The notes below the pieces were generated by a model, which was given only the letters and a program-made list of their open reading frames with translations, did no database searches and was not told where the DNA came from. Shown one piece after another: positions 26,019 through 36,226 of a stretch of 64,000 nt of DNA. The position numbers and the translations under genes are program-made. The stretch's first letter is position 1. Each line of letters opens with the position of its first letter. This DNA is from Bradyrhizobium oligotrophicum S58 (lineage in GTDB: Bacteria; Pseudomonadota; Alphaproteobacteria; Rhizobiales; Xanthobacteraceae): the NCBI RefSeq assembly GCF_000344805.1, contig NC_020453.1, forward strand, positions 3,319,001-3,383,000, given 5' to 3'.

Positions 26019-27614
26019 TCACAGTCCCGTTCCGGCATTCATGATCGGTTTGCGGAGCCGTCGCTTCTCCTGAGCGGGGGCGGTCGCAGCGTCGGGCTGC
26101 AATGGCGGCGCTTCGTCAGATAAGGGCGCGAGCGCCGACATCACCCGCTCCGGCGGGAAGGTAACGATCACCTCGGTGCCGATGCGGACCTTCGACTTGA
26201 GCGTGAACGTGCCGCCATGCATCTCGATCAGGTTCTTGGCGATCGGCAGGCCGAGGCCGGCGCCCTGCTCGGCTGACTTGATCGAGTTCGAGCCCTGGCC
26301 GAACGAGGCGAGCACGATCGGAATCTCGTTTTCCGGAATGCCGGAACCGGTGTCCTTGACGCTGAGATATTGTCCGCCGGAGGCGGTCCAGCCGGCCTTC
26401 AGCCAGATATCGCCGCCTTGCGGCGTGAACTTGATCGCATTGGACAGCAGGTTGAGCACGACCTGGCGGATGGCGCGCTCGTCGGCCCACAGCCGCGGCA
26501 TGTTCTGCTCGAACACCTCGTGAATGGTGAGGCCGCGGCTGGTGGCGCGCAGCTTCAGCAGATGATGGCAGTCGGCGATGACGTGCACCAGCGCCACGGC
26601 CTCCTCGTTCAGCTCGTAGCGGCCGGCCTCGATGCGCGAGAGGTCGAGGATCTCGTTGATCAGGTTGAGCAGGTGCACGCCCGAATTGTGGATGTCGGCG
26701 GAATATTCCTTGTAGACGGGCACCGCATGGACGCCGAAGATCTCGCTCTTCATCACCTCGGAAAAGCCGAGGATGGCGTTCAGCGGCGTGCGCAGCTCGT
26801 GGCTCATCTGGGCGAGGAAGCGCGACTTCGCGACATTGGCGGCCTCGGCGCGGTAGCGCGCCTCATCCGAGATCGACTTGGCCTGCTCGAGCTCGCCGAT
26901 CAGCGCGTCCTTCTCGGCGCGGGCTTCGAGGGTCGCCAGCGTGGTCGAATGCAGCTGGTGAGCGAGCAGCACGAAATAGCATTCGGCTGCGACTGCGAAT
27001 CCGGCCAGCAGGTAGTTATCGAGCGTGCCCGACAGTGCGAGGCTGAGCGTGATCGCGACCGTCACCGGTGCCGTCACCGCAACGGCCGCGACCGGCAGAT
27101 TGGCGGCGAGCATGCTGGAGACGGCGATCACCAGCAGCATCAGGAACATCATCAGCGTGCCCGACACCTCGGCCAGAGCCGGGTGGATCAGGATCGCCAT
27201 CCAGCACACGCCATAGAGCAGGTCGAGCAGCACGAAGCGCGTGCGCCAGCGCCGCGTCGCCGCCAGCGACGGCTGGTCGGCGAGGAAGTTCGAGCAATTG
27301 CGGACGATCGCGGCATGGATGCAGAGCACGCCGGCCGTCCAGGCGCCGGCCGCCAGCGCATGCAGCCAGACACTGAGCATCAGCCCGGTCGCAACCACGA
27401 GCAGCATCACGATGTAGGATGCGGAGATGCGGGTCTGCGCATATTGGCGCAGCAACTCGCGATCGAATGCCGGTCGCGTTCCCGAGGTCGACGTTAACCG
27501 GTCGCGCGCCTCGCGCACCCGTTGCTGCGCGGCCCGGCGCTGACTTGCCGGTGCAAGCGCCGGCGCATCGGCCGGAAGCTCGACAATCTCGGGCCTTTCA
27601 GCGGGTTTACTCAT
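26019..27614 (-). CDS. Membrane sensor histidine kinase (PleC/PdhS-like core)
   Basis: This protein of about 531 residues has a cytoplasmic lead, five to six membrane helices (about residues 65-220 from ATG 27614), a coiled coil (LEARAEKDALIGELEQAKS), and a kinase core. The phospho-accepting His is in SHELRTPLNAILGFSE (H272), with N-box LLSNAIKFTP, G1 KDTGSGIPE and G2 GAGLGLPI. The H-box type and following IFGVHAVPVYKEYSADIH are close to cell-cycle kinases PleC/DivJ of Caulobacter relatives. No periplasmic sensor domain is seen, so it may sense the membrane itself. No response regulator is next to it. A GTG at 27644 would add 10 residues. Confidence 0.88.
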   Translation of the reverse strand: MSKPAERPEIVELPADAPALAPASQRRAAQQRVREARDRLTSTSGTRPAFDRELLRQYAQTRISASYIVMLLVVATGLMLSVWLHALAAGAWTAGVLCIHAAIVRNCSNFLADQPSLAATRRWRTRFVLLDLLYGVCWMAILIHPALAEVSGTLMMFLMLLVIAVSSMLAANLPVAAVAVTAPVTVAITLSLALSGTLDNYLLAGFAVAAECYFVLLAHQLHSTTLATLEARAEKDALIGELEQAKSISDEARYRAEAANVAKSRFLAQMSHELRTPLNAILGFSEVMKSEIFGVHAVPVYKEYSADIHNSGVHLLNLINEILDLSRIEAGRYELNEEAVALVHVIADCHHLLKLRATSRGLTIHEVFEQNMPRLWADERAIRQVVLNLLSNAIKFTPQGGDIWLKAGWTASGGQYLSVKDTGSGIPENEIPIVLASFGQGSNSIKSAEQGAGLGLPIAKNLIEMHGGTFTLKSKVRIGTEVIVTFPPERVMSALAPLSDEAPPLQPDAATAPAQEKRRLRKPIMNAGTGL

Positions 27615-27733
27615 CAACAACACAAATCCTGCCCGGGGCCGCACGGGCTGCTTTCTGCATCGTCTATAACTGGCTCGAAATCCTTAAGACGGATTATAGA
27701 CAACGAAAAATTTGCGTTAACGTCGCGTTAAAA

Positions 27734-29182
27734 TTAACCATTGCGGCGAGGCGCGAGCCTGGGCGCGCGCAGCCGCCGCCAGCCGATCACGACGCCGGTG
27801 ATGCTGAAGGCAAAGCCCATCGCGCACAGGCCGACGATGATCAGCGTGCGCAGCGTCGCATGGGCGAGCAGGGTCGGAAAGTCGAGCGTGTGCAGCGCCT
27901 GGTAGAGCCAGCGATAGGCGCGCCGGGACGGATCGAGCTTTTCGAGCACGGCGCCCGACGCCGCATCGACCTGATACCAGATGTCGCCGCAGATCACGCG
28001 ATAGACCGGCGCTCCTGGCACATCGGACGCGAAAGGATAATCGTCGCCGGGCTCGACCTCGGTCGATCGCGCGCAATCGCCGCGCAGCCGGGTCGTCGCC
28101 GCATTGACGTCGGCCGGCTGCAGGAAGCGGCCCACGATCCTCGTAGCAGAGCCGTCGAGCACCGCGATCTGCTGCTGGCCCAGCGCTCGCCGGGCGCGCT
28201 GATGGATGTGGCCACCGAAGGCAAACCACTCGATCTCGCGGGCCTCGCCATGAAGGGCGGAGAGCGTGGTGGCGGTCAGGCTGCCCCAATCCGGTTCACC
28301 GATGAGAACGGCCGCTTCGGAGGTCGTGAGATGGCCGGTCGCGAACAGCCTGCCATGGTCCATCGATAGCCAGCCGCTGACGATCCAGGTCAGCACGAAC
28401 TGCGTGCAGACGAGGCCCGCCCAGTGATGCCACAGATGCCAGCCGCGGTAGCGCGACGATAGGCGCGCTTTGCGCAGCCTGAGCCTGACGACTCCGAGCA
28501 CGGCGCCGGTCACGGCAGCGATGACCGCCGCGAGCGACAGCCACCACACCGTGACGTTCCAGGCCGCCCAATCCTTGCGCAGCAGTGTCGGATAGATCCA
28601 GTGGACGACGCTGCCGACGTAATTCCAGCTGCGCTCGAAGCGCGTGGTGTCGAGCACGACCTCGCCGGTCCGGGAGGAGACGTAGAGCTCGGTGCCATCG
28701 GGATCGCTCAGCGCAATCCGATGCAGCGGGCGATGCGCGTCGAACCGGTTCGGCACCGTCCATTGGTCATAGCCCTCCATCGCCACGGCGGCGGCGCCGT
28801 TGGCCTCGAGTCCGCGCCGCTGTGCCGCTGCGCGCGCAATCGACAACGCGAGGTCGGGCTCTCTTACATCGGCTGCGACCAGAGTGTCGGCATGAAGGGC
28901 CGCGCTGCGGTCGTGCGCGGAGATGACATAGACCGGGCCATCCGCGCGCTGCATCAGCCGGATGCGGTCGGGATGATCGATTCCGGCAGCGGCGAGCGCC
29001 TCCGCCGGACTGCGCAGCGACATGGCGAGGTCGAGCGGCGCCAGCGCGGCGAAGCGCTCGCTTTCGGTCTGCGCCGGGAATGGCACATAGTGCATGACGA
29101 TCCCGGTCGCGAACCACAGCACGAACAGCGGACCGAGCGGGATGCTCAACCAGCGGTGCGTGAGGATCAGCGCCCGGATCAT
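27734..29182 (-). CDS. PepSY-domain membrane protein, TonB-receptor partner
   Basis: This 482-residue PepSY-associated membrane protein starts MIRALILTHRWLSIPLGPLF, has four membrane segments (N-terminal, two near 215-260 and 275-300, and one near 440-465) and large periplasmic loops with PepSY repeats (DGTELYVSSRTGEVVLDTTR, WYQVDAASGAVLEKLDPSR). Histidines near helix ends (HRWL, HWIYP, HLWHHWAG, HTLDF) suggest haem or metal contact. Such proteins are commonly coded next to siderophore receptors and are thought to reduce or release iron from the imported chelate. It starts 7 bp after the receptor stop, so the two form an operon. Confidence 0.87.
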   Translation of the reverse strand: MIRALILTHRWLSIPLGPLFVLWFATGIVMHYVPFPAQTESERFAALAPLDLAMSLRSPAEALAAAGIDHPDRIRLMQRADGPVYVISAHDRSAALHADTLVAADVREPDLALSIARAAAQRRGLEANGAAAVAMEGYDQWTVPNRFDAHRPLHRIALSDPDGTELYVSSRTGEVVLDTTRFERSWNYVGSVVHWIYPTLLRKDWAAWNVTVWWLSLAAVIAAVTGAVLGVVRLRLRKARLSSRYRGWHLWHHWAGLVCTQFVLTWIVSGWLSMDHGRLFATGHLTTSEAAVLIGEPDWGSLTATTLSALHGEAREIEWFAFGGHIHQRARRALGQQQIAVLDGSATRIVGRFLQPADVNAATTRLRGDCARSTEVEPGDDYPFASDVPGAPVYRVICGDIWYQVDAASGAVLEKLDPSRRAYRWLYQALHTLDFPTLLAHATLRTLIIVGLCAMGFAFSITGVVIGWRRLRAPRLAPRRNG

Positions 29183-29189
29183 GCCGTCA

Positions 29190-31586
29190 TCAGAACTTGA
29201 ACGAGGCTTCGACCTCGTAGGTGCGGGGCGCGCCGAGGAAGATCTGGTCGGGGTAGAACGGATCGCTCCAGGCCGCGTAGCGCTTGTCAGTGACGTTGCG
29301 GACCCGGAAGGCGAGCCGCGTGCTGGTCGCCGTCGCGAACAGCGGCACCTTCGGCAGATCGACGAACGCGAACAGGTCGGCGGTCGTGTAGGCGTTGAGC
29401 TTCACCGTATTGGCATCGGTGCTCCAGCGGTCGCCGACATGGCGTACCGAGAAGCCGAGCTCGACCGGCCACCAGCCCGGATTGAGGAAGCGGTACGAGC
29501 CGCCGCCGTTGACGATCAGGGCAGGGATGTTGGGCGGCGTGTTGCCGGAGAACGAGCCGCCGCCGGCGAGATCGTAGTCGGCGTAGCGTGCGCGCACATA
29601 GGCAACGTTGCCCCACAGTCTGCTTTCCGGCGTCGGCCTGACCGCGGCGGCAATCTCGATGCCCTGCGATTTGACCTTGCCGGCAAGGTTGAGCTGCTGG
29701 CCAGCCTGGGCGCTATAGACGTTGTTGCGTTCGATGTCGAAGGCCGAGAACGTCCACTCCGTGCGCCCATTCCACGTGAGCTGCTTGACGCCGGTCTCAT
29801 AGCTGCGCGAATCCGACAGCGCGAGGTTCTGCGTCGGGCTCAACAGGAAGATGCTGTCGGCCGAGATGTCCGCGGCCGTCGCATACTGGCTGTAGAAGGT
29901 GGTGCCCGGCAGCGCTTCCCAGGTATAGCCGATGCGTCCGGTGAGCGGCTGCCAGCTTGTCGAATAGGGGAAGCCGCTCTTCACCACGCCATTCTTGTCG
30001 ATGGAGTTGCGGTCGAGCGAGAACGGGTTGTAGCGCAGCCCGCCGACCAGCGCGAAAGTGTCGGTAAGCTTCAGCCGGTCTTCGAGGTTGAGGGCGATGC
30101 TGTCGATCGTGGCGGTCTGCAACTGGGTCGTCAGAAGGCCGTAGGTCCCCCGGTCGAAGCCGACAAGTGGGACGGATTCACCGGGGAAATTCGCCGCGCC
30201 GGGCCGCGTGAAGTCGGTGTGGGAGCTTTCGACCGAGGCGACCATGCGATTGGCGAGACCGAGGATGCTGCCGTTCCAGGTCACGTCGGTGGTGTTGCCG
30301 ACCATGTTGTGGTTGTGGTGGACGAAGAACCGCTCGCGATCCACCAGATTGCTGGCGGCATTGAAGGCCGAAACCTCGTTGTTGTACCAGTCACGGCTGG
30401 CATTGTAGTTGTAGATCTGGCTCCGCAGCGTGACGTCGTTGCTCAGGTCCCATTCGAAGCCGCTGCGCACCCACGACTCCTTGATCGTCTTGTGGCCGTC
30501 GACGACATTGTAGTTGGTCGACAGCGTGCGGCCGTCGATCGTGACGGCGCCGAGATTGGTCAGGTTGTAGGCCGACACTTTGGTGCCGGAGACGATGCCG
30601 CTGGTCGCATTCGCGCCGCTGTAGGTCACCGGCACCAGCGGCGTGCCCTCATAGGGCCTGGCCTTGTAGTCCTTGAACTCGACGGCGACGAAAGTCTTGA
30701 AGCTGTCGGACACGCGGTAGTCGAGCTGGCCCGAGACGTGGACGTTCTTGAACTCGGTGTCGTCGATGAAGCCGACCTCCCTGGTCCGACTGATGTCGAA
30801 GCGATAGTCGAGACCCTTGATGGTCGTGCTGCCGCCCGAGCCGAAGCCGCTGCGGAAGCTGCCGCGCTGGTCGAAGCCGACGAAGGCTTCGTTCTGGATC
30901 GGCCCGGTGTGCGGCACCTTGGTGACGAAATTGATGGTGCCGCCGACCGCGCCCTGGCCCGAGATCAGCGAGGAGGGGCCTTTAAGAAACTCGACCCGGT
31001 CGAGATTGAACGTCTCCATCGTCAGCGCGGTGAAGCCGGTCGGCCCGACATTGATGCCGTTGTAGAGCACGTTGACCTGGTTGCCCTGGAAGCCGCGCAT
31101 CGCATAGCCGACGTCGTTCGGCGCATCGCCGGCGCTGACGCCGGTGGCGCCTTTCACCGCATCGACTGTGGTGTGGTAGCCCTGCTCGCGCAGCGTCGCG
31201 GCGCCGACCACCTCGACCGTCGCCGGCACCTCGCGCGAGGTGAGGCCGAGCCGGCTGCCGCTGGCGGGCGTCGCATTGCCGTTGAGCGGTGTCGCGGCCG
31301 AGTCGGTGAAAGAGGGCACTGACGGCGCTGAGGCGGGTGACGACGCGGCCGGACGTGGTGGCGCAGGTCGTGGGCTCCGGTTCGCCGTCCGATTCGATGG
31401 CAGACGTCCGGCGGCCTGCCGCTGGCGCGGGGCATCCACCGTGACGTCCGGCAGCAGGGTGTCGCCGCGTGCCTGACTTCCGGCCGGGCTCGGTGCCTGT
31501 TGTGCGTGGGCCGCCGGCACGGTCGATCCGCCTGCCACCACCATCCCCGCCAGACACATCGAGCCCCAGACGTCCCGCACGTTCAT
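29190..31586 (-). CDS. TonB-dependent siderophore-type outer-membrane receptor
   Basis: This 798-residue protein has a signal peptide ending AAHAQQ, then a long Pro/Ala-rich linker (about residues 30-100), a plug domain (REVPATVEVVGAATLREQGY, GYAMRGFQGNQVNVLYNGIN, RVEFLKGPSSLISGQGAVGG) and a 22-strand barrel ending in the terminal aromatic of EASFKF. TonB boxes are not obvious. The plug and barrel resemble ferric-siderophore receptors. It imports a metal chelate with TonB energy. A strong ribosome site (GGGGGAT) precedes ATG 31586. A perfect palindrome 90 bp upstream suggests metal-dependent repression; zinc rather than iron is possible. Confidence 0.9.
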   Translation of the reverse strand: MNVRDVWGSMCLAGMVVAGGSTVPAAHAQQAPSPAGSQARGDTLLPDVTVDAPRQRQAAGRLPSNRTANRSPRPAPPRPAASSPASAPSVPSFTDSAATPLNGNATPASGSRLGLTSREVPATVEVVGAATLREQGYHTTVDAVKGATGVSAGDAPNDVGYAMRGFQGNQVNVLYNGINVGPTGFTALTMETFNLDRVEFLKGPSSLISGQGAVGGTINFVTKVPHTGPIQNEAFVGFDQRGSFRSGFGSGGSTTIKGLDYRFDISRTREVGFIDDTEFKNVHVSGQLDYRVSDSFKTFVAVEFKDYKARPYEGTPLVPVTYSGANATSGIVSGTKVSAYNLTNLGAVTIDGRTLSTNYNVVDGHKTIKESWVRSGFEWDLSNDVTLRSQIYNYNASRDWYNNEVSAFNAASNLVDRERFFVHHNHNMVGNTTDVTWNGSILGLANRMVASVESSHTDFTRPGAANFPGESVPLVGFDRGTYGLLTTQLQTATIDSIALNLEDRLKLTDTFALVGGLRYNPFSLDRNSIDKNGVVKSGFPYSTSWQPLTGRIGYTWEALPGTTFYSQYATAADISADSIFLLSPTQNLALSDSRSYETGVKQLTWNGRTEWTFSAFDIERNNVYSAQAGQQLNLAGKVKSQGIEIAAAVRPTPESRLWGNVAYVRARYADYDLAGGGSFSGNTPPNIPALIVNGGGSYRFLNPGWWPVELGFSVRHVGDRWSTDANTVKLNAYTTADLFAFVDLPKVPLFATATSTRLAFRVRNVTDKRYAAWSDPFYPDQIFLGAPRTYEVEASFKF

Positions 31587-31675
31587 TCCGATCCCCCATC
31601 GCGGATGCCGGCTGCGCCGACGCCCCGCGCCCCTACGCTCATGATGACGGATCGAGAACTAGCCCAAGTTCGAGA

Positions 31676-31701
31676 ATATGTAATGTTATAACATTACATA
31701 T
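31676..31701. promoter_or_regulatory. Perfect 26-bp palindrome, candidate Zur- or Fur-type operator
   Basis: The half-site ATATGTAATGTTA is followed directly by its exact reverse complement, in an AT-rich patch 90 bp upstream of the TonB receptor start. Perfect symmetry over 26 bp in a high-GC genome is unlikely by chance. The TGTTATAACA core resembles Zur boxes as I recall them more than the Irr or RirA motifs of rhizobia. The regulator is therefore inferred, not shown. The remainder of 31587-31882 holds no gene. Confidence 0.75.
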
Positions 31702-31882
31702 AGCTCATTCCGAGCAAACGTGTCTCGATCCGGCAACACATGCGAACGATTAGCGATTGCAACGGGTAGCAGCGAGTCGCGGAGCGCGCAATGGCGCTGG
31801 GGGAACGCATTGGGCGGGCTCACCGGCAGGGGGGCCGGCTGGCGGCCGCGACGAGCCAATCGGCCGCCACGGAAATGAAAAT

Positions 31883-31907
31883 GCCGTCGCTCGAAGCGAG
31901 CGGCGGC
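31883..31907. terminator. Hairpin downstream of the dehydrogenase gene
   Basis: GCCGTCGCTCG pairs with CGAGCGGCGGC (one wobble) around a 3-nt loop, 27 bp after the end of the leftward dehydrogenase gene. No T-run follows, so termination is only probable from its position. Confidence 0.45.
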
Positions 31908-31933
31908 ACGTTGAGGGAATGCGAGGGAGCGGG

Positions 31934-32803
31934 TTACTTCTCCAGCCGCGCCAACAGGCTCGACGTATCCCAGCGCTTGCCGCCGAGCTTCTCGACCTCG
32001 GAGTAGAACTGGTCGACCAGCGCGGTCACCGGCAGATGGGCGCCGTTGCGACGCGCCTCGCTGATGCAGATCGACAGGTCCTTGCGCATCCATTCCACCG
32101 CAAAACCAAAGTCATATTTGCCGTCGTTCATGGCCTTGTAGCGGTTCTCCATCTGCCAGGACTGGGCGGCGCCCTTGGAGATGGTTTCGATCACGGCGGC
32201 AACGTCGAGGTCGGACTTCTTCGCAAAATGGATGCCTTCGGCAAGGCCCTGCACGAGGCCCGCGATGCAGATCTGGTTGACCATCTTGGTCAGCTGGCCG
32301 GAGCCCGCCGGTCCGAGCAGCTTGCACATCCGGGCATAGGCCGCGATCACCGGCTCGGCGCCGGCATAGGCGTCCGCGGTGCCGCCGCACATCACCGTCA
32401 GCACGCCGTTCTCGGCACCGGCCTGGCCGCCGGACACGGGGCCGTCGATGAATTTGAAGCCGGCCTTGGTCGCTGCGGCATCGAGTTCGCGTGCCACTTC
32501 AGCCGAGGCGGTGGTGTGGTCGACGAAGGTCGCGCCCTTGGCCATGCCGGCGAAGGCGCCGTCGGGGCCGATCGTGACCGAGCGCAGGTCGTTGTCGTTG
32601 CCGACGCAGCACATCACGAAGTCCTGGCCCTCGGCGGCCTGCTTCGGCGTCGGCGCTGCCTTGCCGCCGAACTTGTCGGCCCATTCCTTCGCCTTGGCCG
32701 CTGTGCGGTTGTAGACCGTGACCTCGTGACCACCCTTCTTCACGAGATGTCCTGCCATGGGGAAACCCATGACGCCGAGACCGATGAAAGCGACTTTAGC
32801 CAT
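31934..32803 (-). CDS. NAD(P)-dependent beta-hydroxyacid dehydrogenase
   Basis: This 289-residue protein belongs to the 3-hydroxyisobutyrate/tartronate-semialdehyde reductase family. It has a Rossmann start VAFIGLGVMGFPMAGHLVKK, NRT after beta-2 (favouring NADPH), the substrate motif FIDGPVSGGQAGAENG, and the catalytic lysine in GQLTKMVNQ. It oxidises or reduces a small beta-hydroxy acid in the cytoplasm; the exact substrate cannot be read from sequence. It has no close operon partner. Length is normal for the family. Confidence 0.88.
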   Translation of the reverse strand: MAKVAFIGLGVMGFPMAGHLVKKGGHEVTVYNRTAAKAKEWADKFGGKAAPTPKQAAEGQDFVMCCVGNDNDLRSVTIGPDGAFAGMAKGATFVDHTTASAEVARELDAAATKAGFKFIDGPVSGGQAGAENGVLTVMCGGTADAYAGAEPVIAAYARMCKLLGPAGSGQLTKMVNQICIAGLVQGLAEGIHFAKKSDLDVAAVIETISKGAAQSWQMENRYKAMNDGKYDFGFAVEWMRKDLSICISEARRNGAHLPVTALVDQFYSEVEKLGGKRWDTSSLLARLEK

Positions 32804-33067
32804 ATGAGCTACCTTGACCTTGGGGTTCGGGCCTGCGGCCTTGGGATGGCCGGGCTGTTCTTGGAAAGGAACACATCAGCATCCGGTCGGGTCGCGGCGG
32901 CATGCTGGACGCCGCACCATACCGGCTTGAGAGGCGGGGGCAACGGCTTCGTGACGGATGCGAAAGCTCCGGCTCGTGCTAAAGAGGCATCATCATGACG
33001 GCTTGCAAAGCCGTCCTCCGGCAACGAAATCCAGTCAACCAACGAACCAGCCAGGGGAGTGTCTCGC

Positions 33068-33514
33068 ATGGGCATCAGCGTCGGCGTGCTCGATCATTTC
33101 AATATCCGGACCCGCAACCTGCAGGAGACGGTGCGCTTCTATGAAGACGTGCTCGGGCTCGAGAACGGCGCCCGGCCGAACTTCGCCTTTCCCGGCGCCT
33201 GGATGTACAGCGAGGGTCGTCCCGTGGTGCATCTGGTCGACATCTCGCAGACCTCGGAGCCACAGAAGCCGGACTCCGGCGTCGTCCACCACGTCGCTTT
33301 CGTCAGCCGTGGCTTTGCCGGGATGAAGGCGCGGCTCGCCGCCAAGGACATGCCGTTCGACGCCCGCCAGGTTCCGGGCGGCGAACTGTGGCAGATCTTC
33401 GTGCGCGACCCCAACGGCGTGATGATCGAGCTGAATTACGAGGCAGCGAAAGAGCAGGCCGAGGATGCGCCTGTCGAGACCGCCGGCGACATCGGAACCA
33501 TGGTGGCGTTTTGA
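33068..33514 (+). CDS. VOC/glyoxalase-fold protein
   Basis: This 148-residue protein has the paired beta-alpha-beta-beta-beta modules of the vicinal-oxygen-chelate fold: VLDHFNIRTRNLQETVRFYE, then DVLGLENG, VVHHVAFVS, and WQIFVRDPNGVMIELNYE. Metal ligands are probably His near the start, His in VVHHVAF and Glu in MIELNY. It could be a lyase, dioxygenase or isomerase; function is not assignable. ATG 33068 is chosen because AGGGGAG (33052-33058) sits at good spacing; GTG 33059 lies inside it. Confidence 0.85.
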   Translation: MGISVGVLDHFNIRTRNLQETVRFYEDVLGLENGARPNFAFPGAWMYSEGRPVVHLVDISQTSEPQKPDSGVVHHVAFVSRGFAGMKARLAAKDMPFDARQVPGGELWQIFVRDPNGVMIELNYEAAKEQAEDAPVETAGDIGTMVAF

Positions 33515-33646
33515 GCTGACCTTCATTATGAAGCAGCGCAACAGAAGGCTGGCGCGATCCTCTCGGCAACGACGGAAGATCGCGTCCGGCCAACAGGATA
33601 GGGCGCGACGATGTGGCGCGTTCTGAACGTTTTCAGGAGACGCGCC

Positions 33647-34777
33647 GTGAGCGTGACGCAGCAGCAGGTTCTTGAGGCACTCAAACGGGTCCGCTCGCCG
33701 CGCGGCGTGGCGCTCACCGACGCCGGCGTGCTGTCGCCGATCACGGCCAATGACGGCAAGGTGTTCTTCTCGATCAATGTCGAGGCCAGCGAGGCCCGCG
33801 CCTGGGAAGATACCCGCACCCAGGCCGAAGCGGCCGTCCGCGCCATTCCCGGCGTGACCATGGCCATGATCGCGCTGACCGCCGAGCGCAAGGCGGGCGC
33901 TGCCGCCCCGCCGGCGCGGCAGGGCGGCGTGCAGCCGGTCTCTGCGCATCGTCCGCATCAGCACCAGCATCCGGCTGATTCGCCGATGTCGAAGCAGGCG
34001 GCGATTCCCGGCATCGCCGCGGTGATCGCGGTGGCCTCGGGCAAGGGCGGCGTCGGCAAGTCGACCACCGCCATCAATCTCGCACTGGGCTTGCGCGATC
34101 TCGGCCTCAAGGTCGGCCTGCTCGATGCCGACATTTACGGTCCCTCGGTGCCGCGGCTGACCGGCCTGCAGGAGAAGCCGCAGCTGACGCCCGAGAAGAA
34201 GATGATCCCGCTGTCGCGCTTCGGGCTTTCGATCATGTCGATCGGCTTCCTGGTCGACGAGGACAGCCCGATGATCTGGCGCGGGCCGATGGTGATGTCG
34301 GCAATCAACCAGATGCTGCGCGACGTCGCCTGGGGCACGCTCGACGTTCTCGTCGTCGACATGCCGCCGGGCACCGGTGATGCCCAGCTCACTTTGGCGC
34401 AGAACGTGCCGCTCAAGGGCGCGGTGATCGTGTCGACCCCCCAGGACCTGTCGCTGATCGATGCCCGCCGCGGGCTCGCGATGTTCCGCAAGGTCAACGT
34501 GCCCGTGCTCGGCATCATCGAGAACATGAGCTACTTCCAGTGTCCGGAGTGCGGCACAAGGTCCGACATCTTCGGTCATGGCGGCGCACGCCACGAGGCG
34601 GAGCGGCTCGGCGTGCCGTTCCTTGGTGAGATCCCGTTGCACATGGACATCCGCGCGACCTCCGATGCCGGCAAGCCGTTGGTCGAGAGCGAGCCGAACG
34701 GACCGCACGCGGCGATCTACCGGGCGATCGCTTCGTCCGTCCGGGATCAGCTCAAGGAGGCGATCGCTGCTGCTTGA
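33647..34777 (+). CDS. Mrp/ApbC iron-sulfur cluster carrier ATPase
   Basis: This 376-residue protein has an N-terminal DUF59/MIP18-like domain (VTQQQVLEALKRVRSPR), a His-rich linker (SAHRPHQHQHPAD), and a ParA-type ATPase with deviant P-loop GKGGVGKST at 132-140, DADIYGPSVPR, and DMPPGTGDAQLT. The cluster-binding CPEC motif is in SYFQCPECG. Mrp proteins carry and transfer Fe-S clusters to apo-enzymes in the cytoplasm. GTG 33647 is preferred: AGGAG ends 7 bp before it, while ATG 33611 adds 12 unlike residues. Confidence 0.92.
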   Translation: MSVTQQQVLEALKRVRSPRGVALTDAGVLSPITANDGKVFFSINVEASEARAWEDTRTQAEAAVRAIPGVTMAMIALTAERKAGAAAPPARQGGVQPVSAHRPHQHQHPADSPMSKQAAIPGIAAVIAVASGKGGVGKSTTAINLALGLRDLGLKVGLLDADIYGPSVPRLTGLQEKPQLTPEKKMIPLSRFGLSIMSIGFLVDEDSPMIWRGPMVMSAINQMLRDVAWGTLDVLVVDMPPGTGDAQLTLAQNVPLKGAVIVSTPQDLSLIDARRGLAMFRKVNVPVLGIIENMSYFQCPECGTRSDIFGHGGARHEAERLGVPFLGEIPLHMDIRATSDAGKPLVESEPNGPHAAIYRAIASSVRDQLKEAIAAA

Positions 34778-34858
34778 TGCACTGCAGCGAAGCCCCTGCG
34801 ACCATTGGACGGTTCGTCATTCCAACGTCGCGTTTCCGCTTAACCGGTTCCGTGCTAA

Positions 34859-36046
<1,188 letters not shown>

Positions 36047-36076
36047 TCTCGATACTCAATCGGCGGATCGACTTGA

Positions 36077-36104
36077 GCCCGGCCTCGCAAGAGGCCGGGC
36101 TTTT
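36077..36104 (+). terminator. Rho-independent terminator after TRAP binding protein 1
   Basis: GCCCGGCCTC pairs perfectly with GAGGCCGGGC over a GCAA tetraloop, followed by TTTT. It lies 30 bp after the stop of the first binding-protein gene, which implies that the second paralogue needs its own promoter in 36105-36226. Confidence 0.88.
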
Positions 36105-36226
36105 GCGTTGCGTTGCGACAACGTTTCGCAATGGCACTCCGACGCACTTTGATCCACACTGGAACCGAGGCCTCGCAAGAAGGCTGCCCAGGAAACGAAC
36201 ACACATCACCCCAGGGAGAGAAGACC

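Noticed and set aside
29094..31322. 742-codon plus frame opposite the TonB receptor
   Set aside because: The receptor frame has a signal peptide, plug and barrel motifs; the opposite frame has none.
29190..31586. TonB receptor as importer for a siderophore made by the NRPS
   Set aside because: It is 20 kb away, separated by a relic region, and no siderophore chelating genes are seen. The link would be speculation.
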